A stretch of DNA of 64,000 nt from NCBI RefSeq assembly GCF_027531815.1, contig NZ_JAPZSK010000008.1, forward strand, positions 32,266 through 96,265. Direction: 5' to 3'. Of this stretch, positions 25,828 to 38,100 are shown in pieces. The first letter of the stretch is position 1, and each line of letters begins with the position of its first letter. The position numbers were made by a program, and so were the translations under genes. Source of the stretch: Gemmatimonas sp. GTDB lineage: Bacteria; Gemmatimonadota; Gemmatimonadetes; Gemmatimonadales; Gemmatimonadaceae. A model generated the notes under the pieces. It was not told the origin of the DNA, did no database searches, and worked only from the letters and a program-made list of their open reading frames with translations.

Positions 25828-26631
25828 ATGATCGAATTCCGCAACGTCCACAAGGCTTTTGGCCCCAAGAAGGTGCTCCGCGGCTTCTCCCTGACCGTCA
25901 AGGAAGGGGAGACCATGGTCATCATCGGCTACTCGGGGACCGGCAAGTCGGTCGCCATCAAGCACATCGTCGGACTGCTCGAGCCCGACGAAGGCGAGGT
26001 GTGGGTCGATGGCCTGCGTGTCGACGAACTCTCGCGCAAGGATCTCTACGCGCTGCGCGGGCGCATCGGGTACGTCTTCCAGTTCGCCGCCCTCTTCGAC
26101 TCCATGAGCATCGGCGAGAACGTGGCGATGGGGCTGCGCAAGCAGGGGGAGCTCTCGGAACAGGAGATCGGCGTGCGTGTCGACGAGGCACTCAACCTCG
26201 TCGATCTCCCCGATGTGCAGAACCGCATGCCCGCCGAGCTCTCCGGGGGCATGCGCAAGCGCGTGGGCATTGCGCGCGCGATCGCCCTGCGCCCCAAATA
26301 CATCCTCTACGACGAACCGACCACCGGCCTCGATCCGGTCACCTCGGCCACCATCGACAAGCTCATGGTGCGCATGCGGGAGCAGTTGGGGGTGACGGGC
26401 ATCGTCATTACGCACGACATGCGCAGCGCCTACACGGTAGGGACGCGCATCGCCATGCTCTACGAGGGCCGGGTGCACGCCGTGGGCACCGTGGACGAGA
26501 TCCAGCACAGCACGGATCCGCTGGTGCGGCAGTTCGTGGAGGGGCGGGCCACGCTCGACGACCACACGCCGTTGGTGGCGGGGCTCCCGGGGAGTCTCCC
26601 GCCGGATGCGCTGACTACACCGCATCGGTAA
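25828..26631 (+). CDS. mlaF: MlaF-like ABC transporter ATPase
   Basis: A 267-residue ABC ATPase. Walker A is GYSGTGKS (34-41), signature LSGGM (138-142) and Walker B ILYDE with D162-E163, followed by THDM as the switch. The 'GYVFQFAALFDSMSIGENVAMGLRK' segment and the 34-residue C-terminal tail are typical of the MCE/Mla (MlaF) group that powers phospholipid movement between membranes. No MlaE permease or MCE protein is next to it, which is unusual, so partners must be elsewhere. ATG 25828 is chosen because the domain starts there. The stop overlaps the Nudix ATG by one base (TAATG). Confidence 0.88.
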   Translation: MIEFRNVHKAFGPKKVLRGFSLTVKEGETMVIIGYSGTGKSVAIKHIVGLLEPDEGEVWVDGLRVDELSRKDLYALRGRIGYVFQFAALFDSMSIGENVAMGLRKQGELSEQEIGVRVDEALNLVDLPDVQNRMPAELSGGMRKRVGIARAIALRPKYILYDEPTTGLDPVTSATIDKLMVRMREQLGVTGIVITHDMRSAYTVGTRIAMLYEGRVHAVGTVDEIQHSTDPLVRQFVEGRATLDDHTPLVAGLPGSLPPDALTTPHR

Positions 26632-27239
26632 TGGCCACGCCGGCCCGCGATCCGCGCCGCGACCCCGGTCGCGACGGCACCGACCCGTCATCCTCCGCCA
26701 CGGGGGGCGACGCGCAAGGGCGCCGGCGTCTGCGCGCCAGGCTCGAGACGTCGGCCGGCGGGGTGGTGTACCGCGTGCACGAGGGCGAGCCGCTCTTTCT
26801 GCTCATTCGCGACAGCTACAAGAACTGGGGATTTCCCAAGGGGCATCTCGAGACCGACGAGGCACCCGACGCGGCCGCGTTGCGCGAAGTGCGCGAGGAA
26901 ACGGGGCTCGACGACGTGATGCTCGACGGACAGATCGACACGATCGACTGGTTCTTCCGCTTCCGCGGCAAGCTGGTGCACAAGGTCTGCCACTTCTTTC
27001 TCATGCGCACCGAGGCCGAGAGCACCACCCCACAGCGCGCCGAGGGGATCACGGCCTGCAAGTGGGCGCGCTTCGACGAGGCGACGCAGCTGGTGAGCTA
27101 CGCGAATGCGCGCGACGTGCTGTTGCGCGCCAACGCCATGGTGCAGGGAATCGACGTGAACGTTGATCCTGCCGGAGCGCCGCGGCGTCCCACCCCGCCG
27201 GCCTCCATGCAGGCCGTGGTGGGCGACCAGACCGCCTGA
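26631..27239 (+). CDS. Nudix hydrolase
   Basis: A 202-residue protein with a complete Nudix box, G71-x5-E77-x7-REVREETG (85-92), so it should hydrolyse a nucleoside diphosphate-linked substrate with metal help. The first 38 residues are a polar, Arg/Asp/Ser-rich extension with no visible domain. 'ETSAGGVVYR' opens the Nudix fold and 'NWGFPKGH' precedes the box, as in the diadenosine-polyphosphate hydrolase-like group; the substrate is not settled. The start overlaps the upstream ATPase stop by one base. Confidence 0.9.
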   Translation: MATPARDPRRDPGRDGTDPSSSATGGDAQGRRRLRARLETSAGGVVYRVHEGEPLFLLIRDSYKNWGFPKGHLETDEAPDAAALREVREETGLDDVMLDGQIDTIDWFFRFRGKLVHKVCHFFLMRTEAESTTPQRAEGITACKWARFDEATQLVSYANARDVLLRANAMVQGIDVNVDPAGAPRRPTPPASMQAVVGDQTA

Positions 27240-27247
27240 CGTCACGC

Positions 27248-28075
27248 ATGCCCCCGGCTTCGCGTGCCGCCGACGCGTCGGCGCCCTTGCTGTGTGTCGT
27301 CGCGCTCTGCAAGCGTGATCGGGCGCGGCAGCTCGTACGCACGGCGTTTCCGCGACGGCGCGCGCACGTGGTGTCGGCCAAGAGTGCGACCGATGTGGAA
27401 TCGCACCTGGTGCGGGAGCTGGTGGACGCCGTCATCATCGACGCGGGAGCGGGCGACGACGCGCAGCGGCTCATTGCGCGTGCCGATGAATTCCAGAGCG
27501 TCCCCTTCGTGTTGGTGACCACGCTGCTTCCCGCCGATGCGCCGCTGCTGGCGCGGGCCGCCGATGCCGGTATCTGCGAGGTACTCATCGAAGGCGTCGA
27601 TGAAGGGGCCGCCCGCGAACTGGTCACGCGTCGCGCCTTCTCCGTGCGCTTCGAGCGGGCGTTGGCTGTCCCGCCGCCGGTGCTGCACCTCGAGACGCCG
27701 CTGCAGCTGGCGGTGTGGCACAGCGTGGTGCGACGCGCCGGCCGTCCGGTGCGCACGGACCAGTTGGCGAAGGAGATCGGCGTCTCCCGCGAACATCTCT
27801 CGCGCAGCTTCGCGGCAGGGCAGGCGCCCACCCTCAAGAAGATCATCGACCTGGTGCGGGTGCTGGCGGCGGCCGAGCTGTCGAAAAACGCGGGCCATGA
27901 TGTGCGCGATGTGGCGGAGGTGCTGGGCTTTGCCAGCTCCTCGCATCTGAGCAGCACGACACAGCGGCTGGTCGGGGCTCGTGCTTCCAGCCTCAGTCGC
28001 CTGCGGGCGATGGACCTGCTCGAGCGGTTCTCGCGCTATGCCGCACTGCCCGACGAGGAGTCGCAGCCGGCGTAA
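27248..28075 (+). CDS. AraC-type regulator with receiver-like N-terminus
   Basis: A 275-residue protein. The N-terminal 120 residues fold-match a response-regulator receiver ('LLCVVALCKRDRARQLVRTAF', 'VDAVIIDAGAGDD', 'FVLVTTLLPADAPLLARAADAG'), but the usual Lys before the last helix is absent. The C-terminus (about 155-265) is an AraC-like double helix-turn-helix ('QLAKEIGVSREHLSRSFAA' and 'DVRDVAEVLGFASSSHLSST'). It probably regulates transcription; whether it is phosphorylated is doubtful and no kinase is nearby. It follows the Nudix gene by 8 bases. Confidence 0.75.
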   Translation: MPPASRAADASAPLLCVVALCKRDRARQLVRTAFPRRRAHVVSAKSATDVESHLVRELVDAVIIDAGAGDDAQRLIARADEFQSVPFVLVTTLLPADAPLLARAADAGICEVLIEGVDEGAARELVTRRAFSVRFERALAVPPPVLHLETPLQLAVWHSVVRRAGRPVRTDQLAKEIGVSREHLSRSFAAGQAPTLKKIIDLVRVLAAAELSKNAGHDVRDVAEVLGFASSSHLSSTTQRLVGARASSLSRLRAMDLLERFSRYAALPDEESQPA

Positions 28076-28229
28076 AGATCGGCCGGACGGGCGGTCCGCG
28101 GGGCGGGGTCGGGCGTTGCCCCAACCGCGGTGTGCCGTACCCCACCCTCGACCGCGGTCCCCCGAAGCCGTCCCGGAATGGACGCGCTCTCGAACAATGC
28201 CGAGCGGTCGCGGGTTGCTCTCCCTCCCC

Positions 28230-28251
28230 GCTTGTGATAATTTTCACAAGC
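28230..28251. promoter_or_regulatory. CRP/FNR-family-type palindrome upstream of atpA
   Basis: A perfect 8-bp inverted repeat with a 6-base AT spacer that includes TGTGA-N6-TCACA, the half-site pattern of CRP-type regulators. It lies in an AT-rich island inside a GC-rich 288-base gap, 112 bases before the atpA ATG. An extended -10 (TG-T-GATAAT, 28234-28241) lies within it, and a TATACC follows at 28252. So bound protein would overlap the core promoter. The cognate regulator is not in this window. Confidence 0.6.
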
Positions 28252-28363
28252 TATACCCGAATCGCTCCCGCAGCGGTTGTCCGAAGCGGCATCCAAATTC
28301 GCATCGCACGCGGTTCGTCCGCGTTCTTCCGCGCGTTTCCACAGCAATTACACGCCTCGCATC

Positions 28364-29935
28364 ATGGCCACCCAGACCGCCCTGCGTCCCGGCGAAATCA
28401 AGGACATCCTCCTCCGGGAGATCGAAGCCGCCGACCTCGCCGATCTCAACGTCGAGGAAGTCGGTAGCGTCCTCGAAGTGAAGGACGGCATCGCCCGCAT
28501 CTACGGCCTCGGCAAGTGCATGGCCGGCGAGATGCTCGAGTTCACGTCGTCGGAGACCAAGCAGGTCATCACCGGCATGGCGCTGAACCTCGAAGAGGAC
28601 AACATCGGCGCCGTCATCCTGGGTGACTATCTCCAGCTCAAGGAAGGCGACGAAGTCCGCCGCACCGCGCGCGTGCTCGAAGTGCCCGTTGGCCCCGAGC
28701 TCATTGGTCGCGTCGTCGATCCCCTGGGCCGTCCCATCGACGGGCTCGGCGAGATCCGCGCCACCCACTTCCGCAAGGTCGAGTCGCCGGCGCCCGGCAT
28801 CATCGTGCGCCAGCCCGTGAAGGAGCCGCTGCAGACCGGCATCAAGGCCATCGACAGCATGATTCCGATCGGCCGTGGCCAGCGCGAGCTCATCATCGGC
28901 GACCGGTCGACCGGCAAGACCGCCGTTGCGATCGACACGATCATCAACCAGAAGGGGCAGGGCGTCATCTGCGTGTACGTCGCCATCGGCCAGAAGGCGT
29001 CCACCATTGCCTCCGTGGTCGAGAAGCTGCGCCAGTCCGGCGCGCTCGAGTACACCATCATCGTCGCCGCCTCGGCCTCCGATCCGGCGCCGATGCTCTA
29101 CATCGCGCCCTACTCGGGCTGCTCGATGGCCGAGTACTTCATGTACAACGAGGGCAAGCCCACGTTGTGCGTGTACGACGACCTGTCCAAGCAGGCCGCC
29201 GCGTATCGTCAGCTGTCGCTCGTGCTGCGTCGTCCGCCGGGCCGCGAAGCCTACCCCGGCGACGTGTTCTATCTGCACAGCCGCCTGCTCGAGCGCGCCG
29301 CGAAGCTGCGCGAAGATGATGCGGTGGTCGACGGCACGAACATCCTCAAGCCGGGCGGGTCGCTGACCGCGCTCCCCATCATCGAAACGCAGGCCGGTGA
29401 CGTGTCGGCGTACATCCCGACCAACGTCATTTCCATCACCGACGGTCAGATCTTCCTCGAGACCGACCTGTTCAATGCCGGCATCCGCCCGGCCGTGAAC
29501 GTCGGCATCTCGGTGTCGCGCGTCGGCGGCTCGGCGCAGACGAAGGCCATGAAGAGCGTGGCCGGTCGCCTGCGTCTCGACCTGGCGCAGTTCCGCGAAC
29601 TCGAAGCCTTCGCGGCCTTCGCGTCGGACCTCGATGCGGCCACGAAGCGGCAGCTGGAGCGCGGAGCGCGCACCGTGGAAATCCTCAAGCAGGGGCAGTA
29701 CTCGCCGTTGCCCTTCGAGGAGCAGGTCGCGGTCATCTACGCGGTGACCAACGGCTTCCTCGACACCATCGACACCGGCAAGGTGCGGGCGTGGGAGAAG
29801 GGCTTCCTCGAGTACCTGCGGGCGCAGTTCCCGCAGATCCTCGACGGCATGCGCAGCAGCAAGGCGCTGGCCAAGGATGCCGAGGCGGAGCTCAAGCGCG
29901 CCATCGAGCAGTACACCAAGGGTTTCGCGTCGTGA
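28364..29935 (+). CDS. atpA: F1Fo ATP synthase subunit alpha
   Basis: A 523-residue F1 alpha subunit, close to the usual length. The P-loop GDRSTGKT (179-186) binds nucleotide non-catalytically; the Gln usual at position 4 is Ser. '[14 protein letters not shown]', '[24 protein letters not shown]', '[10 protein letters not shown]' and '[42 protein letters not shown]' are diagnostic. ATG 28364 is chosen because the conserved N-terminus starts there. It is the first gene of alpha-gamma-beta-epsilon; the delta (atpH) and Fo genes that normally precede it are absent and an AraC-type gene lies upstream. Confidence 0.97.
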   Translation: MATQTALRPGEIKDILLREIEAADLADLNVEEVGSVLEVKDGIARIYGLGKCMAGEMLEFTSSETKQVITGMALNLEEDNIGAVILGDYLQLKEGDEVRRTARVLEVPVGPELIGRVVDPLGRPIDGLGEIRATHFRKVESPAPGIIVRQPVKEPLQTGIKAIDSMIPIGRGQRELIIGDRSTGKTAVAIDTIINQKGQGVICVYVAIGQKASTIASVVEKLRQSGALEYTIIVAASASDPAPMLYIAPYSGCSMAEYFMYNEGKPTLCVYDDLSKQAAAYRQLSLVLRRPPGREAYPGDVFYLHSRLLERAAKLREDDAVVDGTNILKPGGSLTALPIIETQAGDVSAYIPTNVISITDGQIFLETDLFNAGIRPAVNVGISVSRVGGSAQTKAMKSVAGRLRLDLAQFRELEAFAAFASDLDAATKRQLERGARTVEILKQGQYSPLPFEEQVAVIYAVTNGFLDTIDTGKVRAWEKGFLEYLRAQFPQILDGMRSSKALAKDAEAELKRAIEQYTKGFAS

Positions 29936-29989
29936 GTCGTGGGTTCTGAGTTCCACTCCTCATTCACCCACGACCTGACGTAAGCCCTC

Positions 29990-32319
<2,330 letters not shown>

Positions 32320-32322
32320 TCC

Positions 32323-32580
32323 GTGGCCGAGCTCAAGGTGTCGGTGATCTCCCCCGAGCGGGTGTTGTACGAAGGCGCCGCGCGCGGGGTGATTGCGCCG
32401 GCGTTCGATGGGGAAGTCGGCATTCTGCCGATGCACGCGCCGCTGATGACCCTGCTGGGTCGCGGCATCCTGCGCGTGGACACCGCCGGTGGCGAGCAGC
32501 GTTTTCAGGTAGACGGCGGCTTTCTGCAGGTGGTGGATGATGCCGTGCGGGTCGTCACGGAACAGGCCAGCGCCGTCTGA
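32323..32580 (+). CDS. atpC: F1Fo ATP synthase subunit epsilon, short form
   Basis: An 85-residue epsilon subunit with only the N-terminal beta-sandwich ('LKVSVISPERVLYEGAARGVIAPAFDGEVGILPMHAPLMTLLG' and 'FQVDGGFLQVVDDAVRVV'). The C-terminal helical hairpin of longer epsilons (about 130-140 residues), which blocks wasteful ATP hydrolysis in E. coli and Bacillus, is missing. Similar short forms occur in some other phyla, so this is probably natural rather than a truncation. It starts with GTG 3 bases after atpD. Confidence 0.92.
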   Translation: MAELKVSVISPERVLYEGAARGVIAPAFDGEVGILPMHAPLMTLLGRGILRVDTAGGEQRFQVDGGFLQVVDDAVRVVTEQASAV

Positions 32581-32696
32581 GTATTGGTACCCCAGGAGGA
32601 TCGCGCCCCACGTGAGGCGCGTGTGTCGCCGCGGGGCTCGTCGTGCAGAGCGGTGCCCGACGAGCCACCGCGACGACCGAACCGAGTGAATGCACA

Positions 32697-32724
32697 CGCC
32701 AGCCGGCGCACCGGCTGGCGTTTT
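32697..32724 (+). terminator. Rho-independent terminator of the atp operon
   Basis: A perfect 10-bp GC-rich stem (32697-32706 with 32711-32720), loop CGCA, then TTTT. It lies 117 bases after the atpC stop and ends the alpha-gamma-beta-epsilon transcript. Confidence 0.9.
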
Positions 32725-32819
32725 GCATTGGTGGCACAACGGTCATCCGGCGTGCGACGTAGGAGAGGGACACGCGCGGCCGTGCGCCGCCTGTCTGCTC
32801 GCGTCACTCCACGCTCCCC

Positions 32820-33833
32820 ATGTCACTCCGTGTTGCGGTACTGGGCCAGCTCTCCGGCACGCTGCATGTGCAGCTCGCCGAGGTGGCCTCCGCCCTCGAC
32901 CTCGTCCTGCTCGGGCAGGCGCCCGATTCGCGCGCCGCCACGGCCGTGCTGGATACGCAGCGGCCCGACATCGCCGTCGTGGCCACCACCTTGTCCGACG
33001 GCTCCGGGTTTGCGTTTGTCCGGTCGCTGGCGCCAACGCAGCGTCCCGCGGGGCTCATTTTCGTGGGCACGAGCGACGACGAGGCCGTCACGGCCTTTGA
33101 ACTGCAGGCCACCGATTTCGTGCTGTGGCCCGCGGCGGCGGGGCGGCTCGAGGAGGCGGTGGCGCGGGCCAGGCAACAGGCGCTGCAGCTGGCCTTGCTG
33201 CGTACGGCCGACGAACTGCAGCGGCTGCTGGCCGAAGCCGGCGCCACTGCCGGCATGGATCTCGCTGCACTCTTCCGCACCCGCGGCGTGATGCCCGGCG
33301 CGCTGGAGGCCGCGACCGGCAACGACGACAAAGGTGGCGACGTGGCCCGTGCACGACGCGCGGTCGGTGCCGCCAACACGGGGACGCTGGTGGCGTCGTC
33401 GCCCTGGCGCGGGCAGGGGAAGGCCAGCGACGGGCGAGTGGTCACTCCTCGCGATCCGGGCGACGAGGCGGTCCTGGATCTGACGCAGGAGGATGGTGGG
33501 CTGTCCACCTCCGTGGCGCGACCGTTGCGCGTGCTCGTGCGGGAGGGGCGGCGGACGCGCTTCGTGCCGCTTGCCGATGTCGACTGGTTCGAGGCCGACG
33601 GCAACTACATCCGCGTGCACACGGCGGGGGAGCGGTTCCGCACGCGCGGGACGATCACCGCCATTGAAGCGGCCCTCGATCCGCGGCAGTTCGTGCGGAT
33701 TCATCGGCGCGTGGTAGTCAACATGGATCGGGTGCGGGAGATGACCCCGCTGCCGGGCGGTGACGGCCTGCTGGTGCTGGGGGATGGCTCCACGCTCCGC
33801 CTGTCGCGCACCTACCGGTCACGCGTGCGCTGA
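32820..33833 (+). CDS. LytTR-type regulator with degenerate receiver
   Basis: A 337-residue protein with an N-terminal receiver-like domain (about 1-120), a low-complexity linker (about 150-235) and a C-terminal LytTR DNA-binding domain (about 238-337: 'VREGRRTRFVPLADVDWFEADGNYIRVHT', 'FVRIHRRVVVNMDRV', 'LSRTYRSRVR'). In the receiver the expected phosphoacceptor Asp is Ala ('AVVATTLSDGSG') and the conserved Lys is Trp ('FVLWPAA'), so it should not work as a phosphorylation switch. No sensor kinase is nearby. Confidence 0.85.
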   Translation: MSLRVAVLGQLSGTLHVQLAEVASALDLVLLGQAPDSRAATAVLDTQRPDIAVVATTLSDGSGFAFVRSLAPTQRPAGLIFVGTSDDEAVTAFELQATDFVLWPAAAGRLEEAVARARQQALQLALLRTADELQRLLAEAGATAGMDLAALFRTRGVMPGALEAATGNDDKGGDVARARRAVGAANTGTLVASSPWRGQGKASDGRVVTPRDPGDEAVLDLTQEDGGLSTSVARPLRVLVREGRRTRFVPLADVDWFEADGNYIRVHTAGERFRTRGTITAIEAALDPRQFVRIHRRVVVNMDRVREMTPLPGGDGLLVLGDGSTLRLSRTYRSRVR

Positions 33834-33943
33834 ATCACACAAATCGCCGCCGCACGGATCACTGCCGTGCGCGGGAGGTACAAGCCGCGATGGATTCAGG
33901 CTAACGTGCAGCCTGACCTTCCCTTCGACCAGGAGAGCGTGGC

Positions 33944-34642
33944 ATGGTGTGTTCTGCGTGGCGGCGTCTGAGCCAAGTCGGTGTGGCAGCGATGGTGCTG
34001 GCGGCGAGTGCCGCGGTGAGCGCCGCGGTGGTGCCGCTCGAGGCGGCCGGCGCCCAGGCGTTCAATTATCCCTCCATGCAGACCCCGCGGGCGAGTACGC
34101 GCGACTATACCGGTGCGATCGTGGGCGGGGCGGGCACTTCCTTCCTGTTTCAGTGGCGTGAGGGCGCCGGGGCAGGGCAGCACTGGCAGCTCGACGCCGG
34201 CTTCGCCGACCCCAAGGGGCAGGTCGATCCCCTGGTGTTCATTGGCGGCGGCCTCGGCAAGGAGCTGACCCGCGCCAGCGCCGATCAGCCGCTGGACGTG
34301 CTGTTCACCGCGGGGGTGGGCGTGGCCTTCGGGGGCAATGCCACCAAGTTCCGCGTGCCCCTGGGGGTGAGTGTGGGGCACACCTTCGACCTCGACCAGG
34401 GCATGTCCCTCACCCCGTTCGTTCACCCGCGGCTGTCGGTGGATGCGTGCGGCCGCTGTGGGCCGCGCGACGATTCCCGGACCAATCTGAGCGCCAACTT
34501 CGATATTGGCGGGCACTGGCAAGTGAACCGCCAGTTCGGCGTGCGGGTGGCTGCAAGCTTCAGTGGCTCCGATCTCGTTGGGACCGATGAGACCGTGGCG
34601 ATCGGCTTCAACTGGACTCCGGCGGGGTTGGTGCGGCGCTGA
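33944..34642 (+). CDS. Small outer-membrane beta-barrel protein
   Basis: A 232-residue exported protein: signal peptide (about 1-38, ending GAQA), then alternating amphipathic strands rich in Gly and aromatics ('TSFLFQWREG', 'WQLDAGFADP', 'VLFTAGVGVAFGG', 'FRVPLGVSVGHTFDL'), ending with 'DETVAIGFNWTP'. The pattern fits an 8- to 10-strand barrel. Two cysteines (CGRC) face each other in a loop. An AGGAGA ribosome site precedes ATG 33944. Function unknown. Confidence 0.75.
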   Translation: MVCSAWRRLSQVGVAAMVLAASAAVSAAVVPLEAAGAQAFNYPSMQTPRASTRDYTGAIVGGAGTSFLFQWREGAGAGQHWQLDAGFADPKGQVDPLVFIGGGLGKELTRASADQPLDVLFTAGVGVAFGGNATKFRVPLGVSVGHTFDLDQGMSLTPFVHPRLSVDACGRCGPRDDSRTNLSANFDIGGHWQVNRQFGVRVAASFSGSDLVGTDETVAIGFNWTPAGLVRR

Positions 34643-34660
34643 CCACAGCGTGCGGCGCCA

Positions 34661-34701
34661 GGCGACGGCCGAACCTGCCCCGCCGGTGGGGGGCCGTCGC
34701 C
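34661..34701 (+). terminator. Hairpin after the barrel gene
   Basis: A perfect 10-bp stem (34661-34670 with 34692-34701) with a 21-base loop that can form an inner CCCC/GGGG stem, followed by GGTTTCATCATT. It lies 18 bases after the stop. The T-run is short, so termination may be partial. Confidence 0.55.
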
Positions 34702-34841
34702 GGTTTCATCATTGGGACAATTCACACCGTGCCGTATGCGCCCCGCCGCCGAGGTCAAGGGGCGGAGGGCCCGTTTCGCGCGGGAAACGCGTTAAAGAAA
34801 TGCAGGGGACCCGACGATTCGGGCAGGTGGGACGGACAGGA

Positions 34842-34869
34842 TTGATTTCAGTGACGAATCCGATACCAT
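34842..34869 (+). promoter_or_regulatory. Possible promoter of the SusC-SusD operon
   Basis: TTGATT (34842-34847), a 16-base spacer and TACCAT (34864-34869), in the only AT-rich stretch of the gap. The transcript start would be near 34876, giving a leader of about 260 bases before susC. The match is moderate. Confidence 0.4.
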
Positions 34870-35137
34870 TGCTGTTCACATAGCCGAGGCTCGGTATGGA
34901 ACCCATCAGCGTGGCGTGATGCTGCGTGGTTCACTGCCGTGACTTCGGCTTTTGCAATCGCCCCCAGCCCAGCGGGGGCGTGCGCGTCGGCCCCGCCTCC
35001 GGGGTCAGTAACGCCGTCCATCAGCACCCCCCACGGTGCCGGGCGGCTCTTCGTATGGTTGCGGCTTCGTGATCCGCGTGCCGCAACCGACAGTTCCTCT
35101 CCCCCGTTTCCGGCTCATTGAAGGCCGAGGGCTGAGC

Positions 35138-38100
35138 ATGTCGAGATTGATGCGGTGGCTGTACCGGGCGCCTCTGGCCCTGGCACTGTCCCTGTCGCCG
35201 TTGGCGGCGCAGGCACAGCAGGGACCGGCGGTGATCACCGGTACCGTGAAGAGCGAGTTTGGTGATCCGCTCGAAAACGCGAACGTGTACATCGTCGAAC
35301 TGGCGCTGTCGGTTGGCACGAACGCGCAGGGTCGATATACCATCACCATTCCGGCCGAGCGGGCGCGGGGCCAGCTGGTGCAGCTGCGCGCCCGTGCGAT
35401 CGGCTACCGGTCGATCGCCCGTCCGCTCACGGTGAGCCGCGGCAATCAGACGTTCGATTTCGCGCTGCAGAAGGACGTCAACCGGCTGACCGAACTGGTC
35501 GTGACCGGTGTGACCGGTGCCACGGAGCAGACGAAGACGCCCTTCACGGTGGCGCGCGTGACCTCCGACCAGATGCCGGTCCCTGCCACCAACCCGCTCA
35601 CGCAGCTGCAGGGTAAGGTGGCCGGTGCGCAGATCGTGGCCGCCTCGGGGCGCCCGGGTGCGCAGCCCAGCGTCATCCTGCGCGCGCCCACGTCCATCAA
35701 CGCGTCGGGTCGTACGCAGGAACCGCTGTACGTCGTCGACGGCATCATCATCAACGGCGGCCTCCCCGACCTGAACCCCGAAGACATCGAGTCGGTGGAA
35801 GTCGTGAAGGGCGCCGCCGCCGCGTCGCTGTACGGCGCACGCGCGGGTAACGGCGTCATCCAGATCACCACCAAGACGGGCAAGACGTCGTCGCAGAACT
35901 CGATCAAGTTCGGCTTCCGCTCGGAAATCGGCACGGGCGACCTCGAGCGCCAGATCCAGATCGCGCAGCGGCACGGCCTCTTCACCGACGAAACGGGCAC
36001 GCGCCTCTGCACCACCTCGGCGCCGTCGGTGCCGGGCATGTCGTTCGGCTGCTACCGCAGCATCGATTACGCCCGCGAAGCGCTGGCCGTGAACAACACG
36101 GTCACCGACTTCGCCAACACGCCGGTCGGCTTTCCGATCGACCCGGGCGCCGGCTCGCAGGGCGCGCAGCTGCGCAACATCTACCAGGCCAACCAGTGGC
36201 CGGTGCAGACGTTCGACGCGGTGAACCAGCTGTTCCGTCCGCAGCCCACCACGATCAACAACCTTGACGTGACCGGCCGCTACGGGAAGACCACCTTCTT
36301 CGGCTCGGTCAACCGTCTCGACCAGCAGGGCAACGTGAAGTTCCTGCAGGGCTTCCAGCGCAACTCGATGCGCCTGAACGTCGACCAGCAGGTGACCGAC
36401 AAGTTCTCCTTCTCGGCCAACACCTTCTTCAGCCGCTCGCAGCAGGACGGCCAGAACGAAGAGAACGGTGGCGGCAGCGTGTTCTTCCGCCTCACGCGCG
36501 TGCCGCCCCTCGTGGACCTCACGCGCACCGACAGCCGTGGCCGTCTGTTCATCCGCCCCAACCTGCAGGGCGCGGGGCTGCAGAACGAAAACCCGCTGTA
36601 CGCGCTGCAGAACATCGATCGCCTCGACCAGAACGACCGCTTCCTGATCGGCTCCACGGCGCGCTACACGCCGTTCACGTGGCTCGATCTCGAAGCCAAC
36701 TACTCGTTCGACAACAGCCGCGCGATCGGCTTCCAGAACACGGACAAGGGGTTCCGCACCACCACGAACAACCCGGCCACGAACAACGGCAACGTGTTCC
36801 GCTTCAACACCAATTCGCAGTCGTACAACGCCAGCCTCAACGCCACGGCGCGTTGGGAGCCCATGGAAAACCTGCGGACCCGCTACACCCTCCGCTACAT
36901 CGCGGAAGAGCAGCAGTTCAACCAGGTCGTGTCGCAGGGCACGCAGCTGCAGCTGCAGGGCGTGCCGCAGATCGGCAACACGCTGGCCACCACGCGTACG
37001 GGCTCGTCGTTCCAGCAGACGGTTCGCGGCGTCGGCTACTTCGGCTCGGTGAACGCCGAGTACAAGGACCGCTACATCGTGGACGCCCTGCTGCGGCGTG
37101 ACGGCTCGTCGCTCTTCGGTTCCGAGCAGCGCTGGCAGACGTTCGGCCGCGGCTCGCTGGCCTGGCGCGTGACGGAAGAAGGGTGGTGGTTCCTGCCGCA
37201 GATGAACGAACTCAAGCTGCGCGCGTCGTACGGAACGGCCGGTGGCCGCCCGAGCTTCGCTGCCCAGTACGAGACGTTCTCGCTCAACGCGGCCGGTGTG
37301 GCCGTGCCGGGCGTGCTCGGCAACGCCAACCTGCGTCCGGAAATCGCGCGCGAAACGGAAGTGGGTGCTGACTTCGAGCTCTTCAACCGGCTCGGCGGCA
37401 ACATCACCTACGCGCGCACGCGCGTCAGCGACCAGATCCTGCAGCCGCCTCTTCCGGCCGCCTCGGGCTTCACCAGCCAGTGGGTGAACGCCGGTACGCT
37501 GCAGAACAGCGCGTTCGAAGTGTCGCTCAACATGCCCATCATCAGCCGCCGGAACCTGAACTACACGGCGCGCCTGACGTACGACCGCATCCGTTCGGAA
37601 GTCACCGAGCTCAACGTGCCGGCCTACAACTTCGGCAACGGCAACGTGACCAACTCGGGCGGCCTCTTCCGCATCGAAGCCGGCGTGCCGTACGGCACGA
37701 TGTACGGCCGCTCGTTCGTGCGCAGCTGCGGCCAGCTGCCGGGCGCCTTCCAGTCGCAGTGTGGCGGCGCGGGGAGCGCGTTCCAGCGCAACTCCGACGG
37801 CTACATCGTATGGGTTGGCCAGGGCAACTCGCTGCAGGACGGCATTGCCAAGAACCTCTGGCAGTCCACCCTGCCCGCCACCGCGGCGCCGTTCGGCGTG
37901 GCGGCGGCGTGGGGACACCCGATGATCGTGCGTGACACCACGCTCGCCACGAACAACCCGGGTCGCGTGGGCGCCATCGGTCAGGCGCTGCCCACCTTCC
38001 GTTGGTCCACCTCGCAGACGCTCACCTACAAGCGTCTCACGGTGAACGGCCTCATCGACGCGACCGTGGGTCGCGCGGTGCAGAACCAGGGGCTGGCGTG

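Larger units (their letters stand above)
34643..35137. other. Regulatory gap before the SusC operon
   Basis: 495 bases without a gene. It holds the terminator of the barrel gene (34661), a GTTTC/GAAAC hairpin near 34769-34786, an AT-richer stretch with a promoter-like pair (34842) and several GC hairpins before the susC ATG. The long leader is compatible with regulation of the highly biased susC message, but no riboswitch is recognised. Confidence 0.5.
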
